Source: Bacteroidales bacterium
GTDB lineage: Bacteria; Bacteroidota; Bacteroidia; Bacteroidales; UBA932
DNA length: 42,801 bases
Direction of reading: 5' to 3'
NCBI GenBank assembly: GCA_012839605.1
Contig: DUNA01000086.1
Coordinates: 1-42,801 of the forward strand
A program made the translations under genes and the position numbers. The notes beneath the pieces were generated by a model. That model saw nothing but the letters and a program-made list of their open reading frames with translations. It made no database searches and had not been told where the DNA came from. Position 1 is the first letter of the stretch, and every line of letters begins with the position of its first letter. Shown here in pieces: positions 32,250 to 40,968 of the stretch.

Positions 32250-35200
32250 TTATTTCAGGTTAACACTTAGTCCCAGACCGCGTAATTCATGAAGCAATAC
32301 GTTCAAGGATTCCGGAATGCCCGGTTTGGGCATGGGATCTCCTTTGACTATAGCTTCGTAAGCACGTGAGCGTCCCGTCACGTCGTCCGATTTTACGGTC
32401 AGGATTTCCTGAAGAATATTGGCGGCTCCAAAAGCCTCCAATGCCCAGACTTCCATTTCTCCAAAACGTTGTCCTCCAAATTGGGCTTTTCCACCCAATG
32501 GTTGCTGGGTAATGAGGGAATACGGGCCTATGGAGCGGGCGTGCATTTTGTCGTCAACCATGTGACCCAATTTCAGCATATAAATAATGCCTACTGTGGC
32601 CGATTGGTCAAAATATTCGCCGGTACCTCCGTCGCGAAGGTTTGTTTTGCCGTATTTTGGGATTTTGGCTTTGTCTGTATATTTAGTAATCTCTTCTAAC
32701 GATGCTCCGTCAAAAATGGGTGAGGAAAAATTGAAGCCCAATTCTTGACCGGCCCATCCAAGGACTGTTTCATAGATTTGCCCCAAGTTCATCCGCGAAG
32801 GTACACCCAACGGGTTGAGGACAATGTCTACAATGGAGCCGTCGTCCAAGAAGGGCATTTCTTCGTCACGGACCACCTTGGCAACAATGCCTTTGTTTCC
32901 ATGGCGTCCTGCCATTTTATCACCCACGCGGATTTTACGTTTCTTGGCAATATATACTTTTGCCAATTGCATAATGCCGGTAGGCAGTTCGTCACCAATG
33001 GTCAAGCTGTACTTCACTCGTTTGAGTTCTGCATCCAGCTCTTTATAACTTAACAAGTAATTGCTTATGAGCTTTTTAATCTTGTTGTTTGTTTGTTTGT
33101 CTTTCGTCCACTTGGTGGGGTTGATGTTTTCGTAATTGATGTCGTTCAAGAGTTCTCTCGTGAACTTCACTTCTTTTTCCACAGCCGGTTCACCGTACAA
33201 ATTCGTAATGCCGGCAGAGGTTTTCCCTTTAAGCAGCACTTCCAATTTGTCCACGAAGAGATCTTTCAGATCGTCAAAACGTTTTTTGTAACGTTCGTCT
33301 GCTTGCTGCAATTGAACCTTCGTTACAGGTCTTGATTTTTTTGATCTGTCCTTGATGACTCTGGAGAAAAGACGTTTGTCTATCACAGTACCGTACAGCG
33401 AAGGAGATGCTTTCAGCGATGCATCTTTTACGTCGCCTGCTTTATCACCAAAAATAGCTCGTAGCAATTTTTCTTCCGGTGACGGGTCGCTTTCTCCCTT
33501 GGGAGTGATCTTTCCAATGAGGATGTCTCCCGGTTCTACATAGGCACCAATGCGGATGATTCCGTTTTCATCCAAATCTTTTGTGGCTTCTTCAGACACG
33601 TTGGGGATATCGCTTGTCAGCTCCTCCATTCCGCGTTTTGTATCGCGTACTTCCATAATGTATTCATCTACGTGAATGGAAGTAAAGATGTCCTCACGCA
33701 ACAGCCTTTCAGACAGCACAATGGCGTCTTCAAAGTTGTATCCTTTCCAAGGCATGAAAGCTACTTTCAAGTTGCGTCCCAAAGCCAATTCTCCGTTTTT
33801 GGTTCCGTACCCGTCTGTGAGAATTTGGTTTTTCGTTACTTTTTGCCCTTTTCTTACGATAGGCTTCAAATTGACGGAAGTATTCTGGTTTGTTTTCCTG
33901 TATATAGGCAATTTGTATACGGTCACTTCCGGCTGGAAGCTGACAAACCGCTCATCCTCACTCATTTCGTAACGAATATGGATTTCGTTGGCGTCTACGT
34001 ATACCACTTCTCCTTTGCCTTCTGCCGTAATCTGTGTCCTGCTGTCTCTGACAACGGTATCTTCCAAACCCGTGCCTACAATAGGTGCTTCTTGTTGAAC
34101 AAGAGGTACTGCCTGGCGCATCATGTTGGAACCCATAAGAGCGCGGTTGGCATCGTCGTGTTCCAAGAAAGGAATGAGGGAAGCCGCAATGGAAGCAATC
34201 TGGTTGGGTGCTACGTCCATCAAGTGTACCTCTTCTTTTGATACAACCGGGTAGTCGGCCTCGTAACGGCATTTGATGCGTTCGTCCAGTATGTTTCCTT
34301 GGTTATCCAAGTTGACGTTGGCTTGTGCCACCATACGTTCTTCTTCTTCCTCGGCACTCATATAAATACATCCTTTGTTGGAAAGGTCTACGCAACCGTT
34401 TGCTACTTTCCTATAAGGTGTTTCAATAAAGCCCAGGTCGTTGATGCGGGCGTACACACACAAAGAAGAGATCAGGCCGATGTTGGGACCTTCAGGAGTT
34501 TCTATGGGACACAATCTTCCGTAGTGGGTATAGTGTACGTCACGTACTTCAAAACCTGCTCTGTCTCTGGAGAGACCGCCCGGTCCCAATGCAGACAGAC
34601 GCCGTTTGTGGGTCATTTCTGCCAGCGGGTTTGTTTGGTCCATAAATTGGGACAATTGAGAAGTCCCAAAGAACGAATTGATGACAGAGGACAACGTCTT
34701 GGCGTTGATCAGGTCAACGGGGGTAAAGACTTCGTTGTCCCGCACGTTCATTCTTTCACGTATGGTTCTTGCCATTCTGGAAAGTCCCACACTAAATTGG
34801 TTGGCCAATTGTTCTCCAACCGTTCTTATACGACGGTTGCTCAAATGGTCTATATCATCTACAATAGCCTTGGAGTTGATCAGCTGTACCAAGTGGCTGA
34901 TGATGGCTATGATGTCTTCTTTTGTCAACACCCTGGTATCTGCAGACGTGGTCAGTCCCAACTTGCGGTTTAGGCGGTAACGTCCTACCTCACCCAAGTC
35001 GTACCGTTTGGACGAGAAGAACAACTTGTCTATCACGTCGTTGGCTGTTGCTTCATCAGGCGGTTCCGAATTACGCAACTGTCTGTAGATATAGATAACG
35101 GCTTCTTTGGCCGAATTGCAGGGGTCTTTTTGTAATGTGTTGTGGATGATTGCGTAATCTCCCACATGTGCTTCTTCTTTGTGAAGCAAAATAGTAGCGG

Positions 35201-36068
35201 CACCTGAATCTATAATCAGGTCTATGTGATCTTCTTCCAGGATGGTGTTTCTGTCCAATACAATTTCGTTACGTTCTACAGAAACTACTTCTCCGGTATC
35301 TTCGTCAACAAAGTCTTCTATCCAGGATTTGAGTACACGAGCGGCCAATTGCCTACCCATGTTTCTTTTGAGGCCTGTCTTTGTAACCTTGACCTCATTG
35401 GCCAGACCAAAAATTTCCAGGATGTCTTTATCGCTCTCAAATCCAATGGCTCTAAGCAATGTAGTGACAGGTAACTTCTTCTTCCTATCAATATATGCGT
35501 ACATCACGTTGTTGATGTCCGTTGCAAATTCTATCCAGGATCCTTTAAATGGGATAATACGTGCAGAATACAGTTTTGTACCGTTTGTGTGAATGCTTTG
35601 ACCAAAAAATACGCCCGGTGAACGGTGAAGCTGAGAGACGACTATGCGCTCAGATCCGTTGATAACAAAAGTACCGCGCGGAGTCATGTAAGGAATGGTT
35701 CCAAGGTACACATCCTGGATGACCGTTTCAAAGTCTTCGTGCTCTTCGTCTGTACAGTACAGTTTGAGCTTGGCTTTTAGCGGGACACTGAATGTCAGGC
35801 CCCTGTCCAGGCATTCTTCTATGGAATAACGAGGAGGGTCTATGAAATAGTCGATGAATTCAAGTACAAAGTTGTTCCTTGTGTCTGTAATGGGAAAATT
35901 TTCCTGAAACACTTTGTACAACCCTTCATCTTTACGATTTTCTTGCGTTGTTTCCAGTAAGAAGAAATCCTGAAATGACTTAAGTTGCACCTCCAAGAAA
36001 TCCGGATGGTCTAGGAGGGTTTTTGATTTTGCGAAGCTAATTCGCTGTGTATTTGCTTTTTGCGACAT
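32250..36068 (-). CDS. rpoB: RNA polymerase beta subunit
   Basis: A 1272-residue subunit. The ATG at 36068 ([16 protein letters not shown]) is preferred to one at 36107, because the latter falls within the terminator-like hairpin leader and the chosen start matches Bacteroides RpoB. The rifampicin pocket reads [20 protein letters not shown], then [13 protein letters not shown], with the usual sensitive-type residues (Q, D, H, R, S). Further landmarks are [14 protein letters not shown] and [15 protein letters not shown]. It is 103 nt after rplL, the widest gap in the operon after secE. Confidence 0.97.
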   Translation of the reverse strand: MSQKANTQRISFAKSKTLLDHPDFLEVQLKSFQDFFLLETTQENRKDEGLYKVFQENFPITDTRNNFVLEFIDYFIDPPRYSIEECLDRGLTFSVPLKAKLKLYCTDEEHEDFETVIQDVYLGTIPYMTPRGTFVINGSERIVVSQLHRSPGVFFGQSIHTNGTKLYSARIIPFKGSWIEFATDINNVMYAYIDRKKKLPVTTLLRAIGFESDKDILEIFGLANEVKVTKTGLKRNMGRQLAARVLKSWIEDFVDEDTGEVVSVERNEIVLDRNTILEEDHIDLIIDSGAATILLHKEEAHVGDYAIIHNTLQKDPCNSAKEAVIYIYRQLRNSEPPDEATANDVIDKLFFSSKRYDLGEVGRYRLNRKLGLTTSADTRVLTKEDIIAIISHLVQLINSKAIVDDIDHLSNRRIRTVGEQLANQFSVGLSRMARTIRERMNVRDNEVFTPVDLINAKTLSSVINSFFGTSQLSQFMDQTNPLAEMTHKRRLSALGPGGLSRDRAGFEVRDVHYTHYGRLCPIETPEGPNIGLISSLCVYARINDLGFIETPYRKVANGCVDLSNKGCIYMSAEEEEERMVAQANVNLDNQGNILDERIKCRYEADYPVVSKEEVHLMDVAPNQIASIAASLIPFLEHDDANRALMGSNMMRQAVPLVQQEAPIVGTGLEDTVVRDSRTQITAEGKGEVVYVDANEIHIRYEMSEDERFVSFQPEVTVYKLPIYRKTNQNTSVNLKPIVRKGQKVTKNQILTDGYGTKNGELALGRNLKVAFMPWKGYNFEDAIVLSERLLREDIFTSIHVDEYIMEVRDTKRGMEELTSDIPNVSEEATKDLDENGIIRIGAYVEPGDILIGKITPKGESDPSPEEKLLRAIFGDKAGDVKDASLKASPSLYGTVIDKRLFSRVIKDRSKKSRPVTKVQLQQADERYKKRFDDLKDLFVDKLEVLLKGKTSAGITNLYGEPAVEKEVKFTRELLNDINYENINPTKWTKDKQTNNKIKKLISNYLLSYKELDAELKRVKYSLTIGDELPTGIMQLAKVYIAKKRKIRVGDKMAGRHGNKGIVAKVVRDEEMPFLDDGSIVDIVLNPLGVPSRMNLGQIYETVLGWAGQELGFNFSSPIFDGASLEEITKYTDKAKIPKYGKTNLRDGGTGEYFDQSATVGIIYMLKLGHMVDDKMHARSIGPYSLITQQPLGGKAQFGGQRFGEMEVWALEAFGAANILQEILTVKSDDVTGRSRAYEAIVKGDPMPKPGIPESLNVLLHELRGLGLSVNLK

Positions 36069-36105
36069 TTCTGATGGATTAGTTGAAAATAAACGTATTA
36101 ACGAC

Positions 36106-36139
36106 AAAAAGGCTTAGAACCCCAAAGGGGTCCTAAACC
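36106..36139 (-). terminator. Attenuator-like hairpin between rplL and rpoB
   Basis: On the minus strand a 13-bp stem (36139-36127 with 36123-36111, two G-T pairs) with loop TTT is followed at once by TTTTT (36110-36106). The form is that of an intrinsic terminator, but rpoB starts only 38 nt later in the same direction, so it should act as a partial terminator setting the ratio of ribosomal proteins to RNA polymerase. A second small hairpin (TCCCG/CGGGA) lies at 36148-36164. Confidence 0.75.
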
Positions 36140-36171
36140 TGGTGCGCTCCCGGCCTGTGCGGGAAGAGGGT

Positions 36172-36549
36172 TTATTTAATTTCAACTTCTCCGCCGGCGT
36201 CTTCAATTTGTGATTTTATTTGCTCAGCTTCAGCTTTGCTTGTTTTCTCTTTCAAAGGTTTGGGAGCTTGGTCAACCAATTCTTTTGACTCTTTCAAGCC
36301 CAAGCCTGTGATTTCTTTTACTGCCTTAATGACTTGCAATTTTGCCTGACCGGCAGATACAAGTATGACATCAAATTGTGTTTGTTCAGCTTCTGCTGCA
36401 GGTCCGTCTGCCGAGGGAGCGGCAACGGCGGCTACTGCGGCTGCAGCCGGTTCAATTCCGTATTCGTCTTTGAGGATGTTTGCTAATTCGATAGCTTCTT
36501 TAATGGTAAGATTAGCAATGGCTTCTGCCATTTGTTTCAATTCTGCCAT
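36172..36549 (-). CDS. rplL: Ribosomal protein bL12 (L7/L12)
   Basis: A 125-residue stalk protein that recruits translation factors. An N-terminal dimerisation helix pair ([27 protein letters not shown]) is followed by an Ala-rich hinge ([20 protein letters not shown]) and the globular C-terminal domain ([21 protein letters not shown], then [18 protein letters not shown]). It lies 39 nt after rplJ and is followed by the attenuator hairpin before rpoB. Confidence 0.97.
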   Translation of the reverse strand: MAELKQMAEAIANLTIKEAIELANILKDEYGIEPAAAAVAAVAAPSADGPAAEAEQTQFDVILVSAGQAKLQVIKAVKEITGLGLKESKELVDQAPKPLKEKTSKAEAEQIKSQIEDAGGEVEIK

Positions 36550-36588
36550 GATTGTTATAGTTAAAATTTTGTTTTCTTAATGTTTCAA

Positions 36589-37110
36589 TTATTCACGTTC
36601 TGCCAGTGTTTTCACAATACCGGCCATATTGCTACCTGCCATTTGGATGGCACCTACAAGTCTCTGTGCGGGTGACAGGATGAGTCCTGCAATATCTCCA
36701 ATCAATTCTTCGCGAGACTTGATATGGAGGAGTGTTTCCAGTTGGTCTTCTCCCACATAGGCACCTTCCTGAACAAATGCTCCTTTTAATACGGGTTTTC
36801 CGTGTTGTTTGCCAAAGCTTTTTATGAGTTTGGCGGGGGCATTGACGTTCTCTGTAAACATAATGGCCGTGGGGCCTTCCAATATGGGGAACAGCAGATC
36901 CATTTCAGGAGCTGCTTTTTGTTCCAGCGCACGTTTGAGCAGCGTGTTTTTGACAACTACCAATTTGATATCTTGGGTAAAGCATTCGCGCCTTAGGTCG
37001 GACGTCTTTTTGGCATTGAGTCCTTCTATATTGACAAGATAGAAATCCGGGGTTGCTTCAAACTGAGCTATCAAACCATCTACAATAAGTCCTTTATCTT
37101 CTTTCTTCAT
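36589..37110 (-). CDS. rplJ: Ribosomal protein uL10
   Basis: A 173-residue protein at the base of the L7/L12 stalk. The N-terminal RNA-binding domain includes GLNAKKTSDLRRECFTQDIKLVVVKNTLLKRAL and GPTAIMFTENVNAPAKLIKSF; the C-terminal helix that holds L12 dimers ends LVGAIQMAGSNMAGIVKTLAERE. It is 11 nt after rplA. L10 often represses its own operon, but I could not identify the leader structure. Confidence 0.96.
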   Translation of the reverse strand: MKKEDKGLIVDGLIAQFEATPDFYLVNIEGLNAKKTSDLRRECFTQDIKLVVVKNTLLKRALEQKAAPEMDLLFPILEGPTAIMFTENVNAPAKLIKSFGKQHGKPVLKGAFVQEGAYVGEDQLETLLHIKSREELIGDIAGLILSPAQRLVGAIQMAGSNMAGIVKTLAERE

Positions 37111-37121
37111 AGTACTAAATC

Positions 37122-37823
37122 TTATTCAGCGGCTGTCCCGGATCTGGTTTCTACTGCAATACCCGGCCCCATGGTAGAGGACAGGTAGATGCTCCGAACG
37201 TATGTTCCTTTGAGCGCCTGAGGTTTTAATTTAATAACGGTACTGAGAAATTCCTGAGCGTTCTCCAGAAGCATTTTTGGAGTAAAGGAAACTTTGCCAA
37301 TAGCGGCGTGAATAATACCTGTTTTATCAACTTTAAAGTCAATTTTACCGGCTTTCACTTCTTCAATGGCTTTTCCTATATCCATAGTAACTGTCCCTGA
37401 TTTGGGGTTGGGCATCAACCCGCGAGGACCCAGGATACGACCAATAGGACCAATTTTTGCCATAACGGATGGCGTACAGATGATAACATCCACATCTGTC
37501 CAGCCCTTTTTGATTTTCTCTATGTATTCATCAAGACCTACGTAGTCTGCTCCGGCACTTTTGGCCTCCTCTTCTTTGTCGGGGGTACAAAGTGCCAGTA
37601 CTCGAACTTCTTTTCCTGTTCCATGCGGAAGAGTCACTACGCCACGTACCATTTGGTTTGCCCTTCTGGGGTCAACACCCAAACGTATGGCCATTTCTAC
37701 CGAAGCATCAAACTTGGTAAAGCTGGTTTGTCCTACAAGTTCACAAGCTTCTGATAGCTTGTATTGCTTGTCAGGATCCACCTTGGCGTATACTACTTTT
37801 TGATTTTTAGTTGGTTTACTCAT
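37122..37823 (-). CDS. rplA: Ribosomal protein uL1
   Basis: A 233-residue protein of the L1 stalk, which helps the deacylated tRNA leave the ribosome. Landmarks are [24 protein letters not shown] (near 40-63), [17 protein letters not shown], and the signature [20 protein letters not shown]. It ends with a Thr/Ala-rich tail. It lies 14 nt after rplK. In other bacteria L1 also represses the rplK-rplA mRNA. Confidence 0.97.
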   Translation of the reverse strand: MSKPTKNQKVVYAKVDPDKQYKLSEACELVGQTSFTKFDASVEMAIRLGVDPRRANQMVRGVVTLPHGTGKEVRVLALCTPDKEEEAKSAGADYVGLDEYIEKIKKGWTDVDVIICTPSVMAKIGPIGRILGPRGLMPNPKSGTVTMDIGKAIEEVKAGKIDFKVDKTGIIHAAIGKVSFTPKMLLENAQEFLSTVIKLKPQALKGTYVRSIYLSSTMGPGIAVETRSGTAAE

Positions 37824-37837
37824 TTCTACATAGAAGT

Positions 37838-38284
37838 TTAATTAACATCTTCCGGGAATTTACCGCGTACGGTTATACCCATACTGCGTGCGGTACCGGC
37901 TACCATGCTCATGGCAGATTTGAGTGTGAAAGCATTCATATCTTCCATCTTAGTTTCTGCAATGGCACGAACCTGATTCCAGGTAACGGAAGCTACTTTC
38001 TTTCTATTCGGTTCCGGAGAACCCAACTCTATTTTAGCAGCTTCTTTCAATTGAACAGCAATAGGGGGCTGTTTAACGATAAATGAAAACGATTTATCGC
38101 TGTAAACGGTAATGATTACCGGTAATACCTTACCGGCTCTATCCTGCGTTTGCGCATTAAAGCGCTTGCAGAAGTCCATTATGTTTACACCCTTGGAACC
38201 CAGAGCCGGACCTACCGGGGGAGAAGGGTTTGCAGCACCGCCTTTAATCTGTAATTTGATTAATCCGGCAATTTCTTTAGCCAT
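37838..38284 (-). CDS. rplK: Ribosomal protein uL11
   Basis: A 148-residue protein of the GTPase-associated centre. The N-terminal domain has [34 protein letters not shown] in sequence, with the usual Pro-rich segment; the C-terminal rRNA-binding domain has [18 protein letters not shown]. It lies 13 nt after nusG. Confidence 0.97.
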   Translation of the reverse strand: MAKEIAGLIKLQIKGGAANPSPPVGPALGSKGVNIMDFCKRFNAQTQDRAGKVLPVIITVYSDKSFSFIVKQPPIAVQLKEAAKIELGSPEPNRKKVASVTWNQVRAIAETKMEDMNAFTLKSAMSMVAGTARSMGITVRGKFPEDVN

Positions 38285-38297
38285 AATGATTGCTTAA

Positions 38298-38846
38298 TTA
38301 TTCTTTTTCAACCTGAACAAAACTTAGCTCAAGCAATGTTCTCCTGCCAAAGATTTTAACCATCACCTTTAATTTTTTCTTTTCCTCTTGGACCTCTTCA
38401 ACAGTTCCAATAAAACCGTTGAAAGGACCGTCAATCACTTTGACGGCTTCTCCAACCAGGTAAGGTGTGATGTTTTCTTCTTCGCGCTCTGCCTGCTCAT
38501 CTACTCTTCCCAGGATTCTGTTAATCTCTTGCATACGGATGGGAACAGGTGCCCCACCTTTGACAGCTCCCAGAAATCCCGATACGTGCGGAAGGCTGGT
38601 GATCATATGTTGGATTTCAGCTGTTAGGTCAACCTCTATCAAAATGTAGCCGGGATAGAAGATGCGCTCTTTGCTTATCTTCTTTCCGTTTTTGACTTGA
38701 TAGATTTTTTCGGTAGGAATTAAGACTTGGCTTACACGATCTTCCAGGTTAAGACGTTTAACCTCGTTTTCTATGTATTCCTTGGCTTTTCTCTCCTTTC
38801 CGCCGGCTGCTCTTACAACATACCACTTTTTGTCAATTTCAGGCAT
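38298..38846 (-). CDS. nusG: Transcription termination/antitermination protein NusG
   Basis: A 182-residue elongation factor that links RNA polymerase to Rho or the ribosome. The NGN domain opens KKWYVVRAAGGKERKAKEYIE and includes ISKERIFYPGYILIEVDLT and VSGFLGAVKGGAPVPI. The C-terminal KOW domain contains VGEAVKVIDGPFNGFIGTVEEV. It lies 21 nt after secE. Confidence 0.96.
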   Translation of the reverse strand: MPEIDKKWYVVRAAGGKERKAKEYIENEVKRLNLEDRVSQVLIPTEKIYQVKNGKKISKERIFYPGYILIEVDLTAEIQHMITSLPHVSGFLGAVKGGAPVPIRMQEINRILGRVDEQAEREEENITPYLVGEAVKVIDGPFNGFIGTVEEVQEEKKKLKVMVKIFGRRTLLELSFVQVEKE

Positions 38847-38867
38847 TTCTCATTTTGAATTATATTG

Positions 38868-39062
38868 TTAATACAACGCTTTATAGAGAAATTCCATCAA
38901 ATTTCTAAAAGTGAAATCCATGGCAAAAATGACTAAGGCAAAAATTACCGAAGCCACCATTACTATGATTGCGCTATTTTGCAGTTCACTCCAAGAGGGC
39001 CAGCTCACTTTGTGAACCAGTTCGTTGTAGGAGTCTTTAAAATACGTTCCTATTTTGCTCAT
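38868..39062 (-). CDS. secE: Preprotein translocase subunit SecE
   Basis: A 64-residue single-span membrane protein that clamps SecY. The amphipathic segment (SYNELVHKVSWPSWSELQ, about 11-28) has the conserved VSWPSW; the transmembrane helix is about 30-50 (SAIIVMVASVIFALVIFAM). I chose the ATG at 39062 (MSKIGTYFKDS), since the longer reading from 39137 only adds leader sequence up to the tRNA-Trp. Position between tuf/tRNA-Trp and nusG is canonical. Confidence 0.95.
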   Translation of the reverse strand: MSKIGTYFKDSYNELVHKVSWPSWSELQNSAIIVMVASVIFALVIFAMDFTFRNLMEFLYKALY

Positions 39063-39147
39063 GTTTTGTTCGTTTGCAACACATTGGAGATGGAAGCTTC
39101 TCCCGTTGTTGAATTTATAAATACAGAACCGTAACATCCTGTATTAG

Positions 39148-39218
39148 CAGGGGCAGAGCGATTCGAACGCCCATCAACGGTTTTGGAGACCGCTATTCTA
39201 CCCTTAAACTATGCCCCT
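39148..39218 (-). tRNA. tRNA-Trp (anticodon CCA)
   Basis: The acceptor stem AGGGGCA/TGCCCCT, the anticodon arm GCGGT-CTCCAAA-ACCGT (anticodon CCA) and the T-loop TTCGAAT are clear; the D-arm is weak. Discriminator G, no encoded CCA. It lies between tuf and secE, its usual place in Bacteroidota. Confidence 0.93.
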
Positions 39219-39224
39219 GGAACA

Positions 39225-39254
39225 CACAGGTTTAGCTATAAGGCCAAACCTGTG
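39225..39254 (-). other. Hairpin between tuf and tRNA-Trp
   Basis: CACAGGTTT (39225-39233) pairs perfectly with AAACCTGTG (39246-39254). No T-run follows on the minus strand before the tRNA, so it is more likely a processing or mRNA 3'-end-protecting structure than a terminator. Confidence 0.5.
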
Positions 39255-39283
39255 ATAAAATCTATATACAGTACAGGCTTAGG

Positions 39284-40471
39284 TTATTCACCTACTTTCG
39301 TAATTTGACCTGCACCAACTGTACGACCTCCTTCGCGGATAGCAAAGCGCAGTCCTTCGTTCAAAGCTACGGGGTAAATCAGTTCCACGTTGATGGAAAC
39401 GTTGTCACCCGGCATAACCATTTCAACACCTTCCGGAAGATGTACTTCACCGGTAACGTCTAATGTACGCAGGAAGAACTGAGGACGGTATTTGTTGTGG
39501 AAAGGTGTGTGGCGGCCGCCTTCGTCTTTTTTCAGCACGTAAATTTCTGCAGAAAAACGTTTGTGAGGCGTAATGGTTCCGGGACGGCAAATTACTTGAC
39601 CGCGTTTCACTTCTTTTTTATCTACTCCACGGAGCAAGAGGCCTACGTTATCACCGGCTTCTCCTCTGTCAAGGATTTTGCGGAACATTTCCACACCTGT
39701 TACAACGCTTGTTCTGGGTTTTTCGCCCAAACCTACAATTTCCACTTGGTCACCTGTTTTGATGACACCTGTTTCAATACGTCCGGTAGCAACTGTACCA
39801 CGTCCTGTAATGGAGAAAATGTCTTCTACAGGAAGAATGAACGGTTTTTCGTTGTCACGCAAGGGGATAGGAATGTAGCTGTCTACATTGTCCATCAATT
39901 CCATGACTTTGTCTTCCCACTCTTCTTCTCCGTTCAGAGCGCCCAATGCCGATCCGCGGATAACGGGAGCGTTGTCTCCGTCAAAATTGTATTTTGATAA
40001 AAGATCGCGTACTTCAAGTTCTACCAAGTCAAGCATTTCCTCGTCGTCAACCATATCGCATTTGTTCAAGAAAACAACAATACGGGGAACGTTTACCTGA
40101 CGAGCCAACAATACGTGCTCGTTAGTTTGAGGCATGGGACCGTCAGTAGCGGCTACTACCAAAATGGATCCGTCCATTTGGGCTGCACCCGTAACCATGT
40201 TTTTTACATAGTCGGCGTGACCCGGGCAGTCAACGTGTGCATAGTGACGTTCTGCTGTTTCATATTCTACGTGAGACGTATTGATGGTGATACCGCGTTC
40301 CTTTTCTTCCGGTGCGTTATCAATGGAATCAAATGAGCGTTGTTCTGACAGTCCTCTTTTGGCCAATACTTGTGTAATGGCGGCAGTCAGAGTTGTTTTT
40401 CCATGGTCAACGTGACCAATGGTCCCGATGTTAACGTGGGGTTTGTCCCTTTTAAAGGTTTCTTTTGCCAT
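39284..40471 (-). CDS. tuf: Elongation factor Tu
   Basis: A 395-residue GTPase that brings aminoacyl-tRNA to the ribosome. G1 is GHVDHGKT (19-26), switch I contains [13 protein letters not shown]3 is [12 protein letters not shown], and G4 is NKCDMVDD. Domains 2 and 3 follow with [13 protein letters not shown] and [13 protein letters not shown] at the end. It is preceded by four tRNA genes and followed by tRNA-Trp. Confidence 0.98.
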   Translation of the reverse strand: MAKETFKRDKPHVNIGTIGHVDHGKTTLTAAITQVLAKRGLSEQRSFDSIDNAPEEKERGITINTSHVEYETAERHYAHVDCPGHADYVKNMVTGAAQMDGSILVVAATDGPMPQTNEHVLLARQVNVPRIVVFLNKCDMVDDEEMLDLVELEVRDLLSKYNFDGDNAPVIRGSALGALNGEEEWEDKVMELMDNVDSYIPIPLRDNEKPFILPVEDIFSITGRGTVATGRIETGVIKTGDQVEIVGLGEKPRTSVVTGVEMFRKILDRGEAGDNVGLLLRGVDKKEVKRGQVICRPGTITPHKRFSAEIYVLKKDEGGRHTPFHNKYRPQFFLRTLDVTGEVHLPEGVEMVMPGDNVSINVELIYPVALNEGLRFAIREGGRTVGAGQITKVGE

Positions 40472-40508
40472 AATGTTAATAATTTAATAACTCGATAATG
40501 AAATTCTG

Positions 40509-40580
40509 AGCCGGTGATGAGATTTGAACTCATGACCTCTTCCTTACCAAGGAAGCGCTCTACCCCTGAGCTACACTGGC
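40509..40580 (-). tRNA. tRNA-Thr (anticodon GGT)
   Basis: D-arm GCTC/GAGC, anticodon arm CTTCC-TTGGTAA-GGAAG (anticodon GGT) and T-arm ATGAG-TTCAAAT-CTCAT are perfect. The acceptor stem GCCAGTG/CACCGGC has one A-C mismatch at pair 4-69. CCA is not encoded. Confidence 0.93.
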
Positions 40581-40595
40581 TTTTGGTGCAAAAAG

Positions 40596-40668
40596 AGCGG
40601 AAGACGAGGTTCGAACTCGCGACCCTCAGCTTGGAAGGCTGATGCTCTACCATCTGAGCTACTTCCGC
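40596..40668 (-). tRNA. tRNA-Gly (anticodon TCC)
   Basis: Acceptor GCGGAAG/CTTCCGC, anticodon loop CTTCCAA (anticodon TCC), T-arm CGAG-GTTCGAAC-CTCG-type pairing, discriminator T. No encoded CCA. Confidence 0.95.
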
Positions 40669-40669
40669 A

Positions 40670-40755
40670 TGGTGGGAGGGGCAGGATTCGAACCTACGAA
40701 GACGTTCGTCAGCAGATTTACAGTCTGCCCCATTTGGCCACTTTGGTACCCTCCC
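40670..40755 (-). tRNA. tRNA-Tyr (anticodon GTA)
   Basis: Acceptor GGGAGGG/CCCTCCC, anticodon loop CTGTAAA (anticodon GTA), and a long variable arm as expected for bacterial tRNA-Tyr. The discriminator A (40673) is followed by an encoded CCA (40672-40670), one base before the next tRNA. Confidence 0.95.
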
Positions 40756-40782
40756 AAATGTCTTACATTCTGTCAAATAACG

Positions 40783-40859
40783 TGGAGCCGATAGAGGGAT
40801 TCGAACCCCCGACCTGCTGATTACAAATCAGCTGCTCTGACCAACTGAGCTACATCGGC
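40783..40859 (-). tRNA. tRNA-Thr (anticodon TGT)
   Basis: Acceptor GCCGATG/TATCGGC (one G-T), D-arm GCTC-AGTTGGTCA-GAGC, anticodon loop TTTGTAA (anticodon TGT), T-arm GGGGG-TTCGAAT-CCCTC. The discriminator T (40786) is followed by an encoded CCA. First gene of the superoperon. Confidence 0.95.
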
Positions 40860-40887
40860 AAAAAAACATCCCTGCATTTTGGAGCCG

Positions 40888-40918
40888 CAAAGATAAACGA
40901 TTTCCTGTAACTACCAAA
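40888..40918 (-). promoter_or_regulatory. Promoter of the tRNA-tuf-rpoBC superoperon
   Basis: On the minus strand TTTG (40918-40915), a 19-nt spacer, then TATCTTTG (40895-40888), 28 nt before the first mature tRNA. This is a full match to the Bacteroidota -33/-7 consensus. The rest of 40860-40968 is A/T-rich and holds no gene. Confidence 0.8.
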
Positions 40919-40968
40919 AAAAAACAGCAAAAAAAGCGTGCAATTGCTCTGATAACTAAGTATAATAA

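Noticed and set aside
40387-40776. 129-codon minus-strand open frame over the tRNA cluster
   Set aside because: It is the translation of tRNA-Tyr, tRNA-Gly, tRNA-Thr and the start of tuf; peptides such as FESCPSHH and SSNLVFRS are known products of reading tRNA genes as protein.
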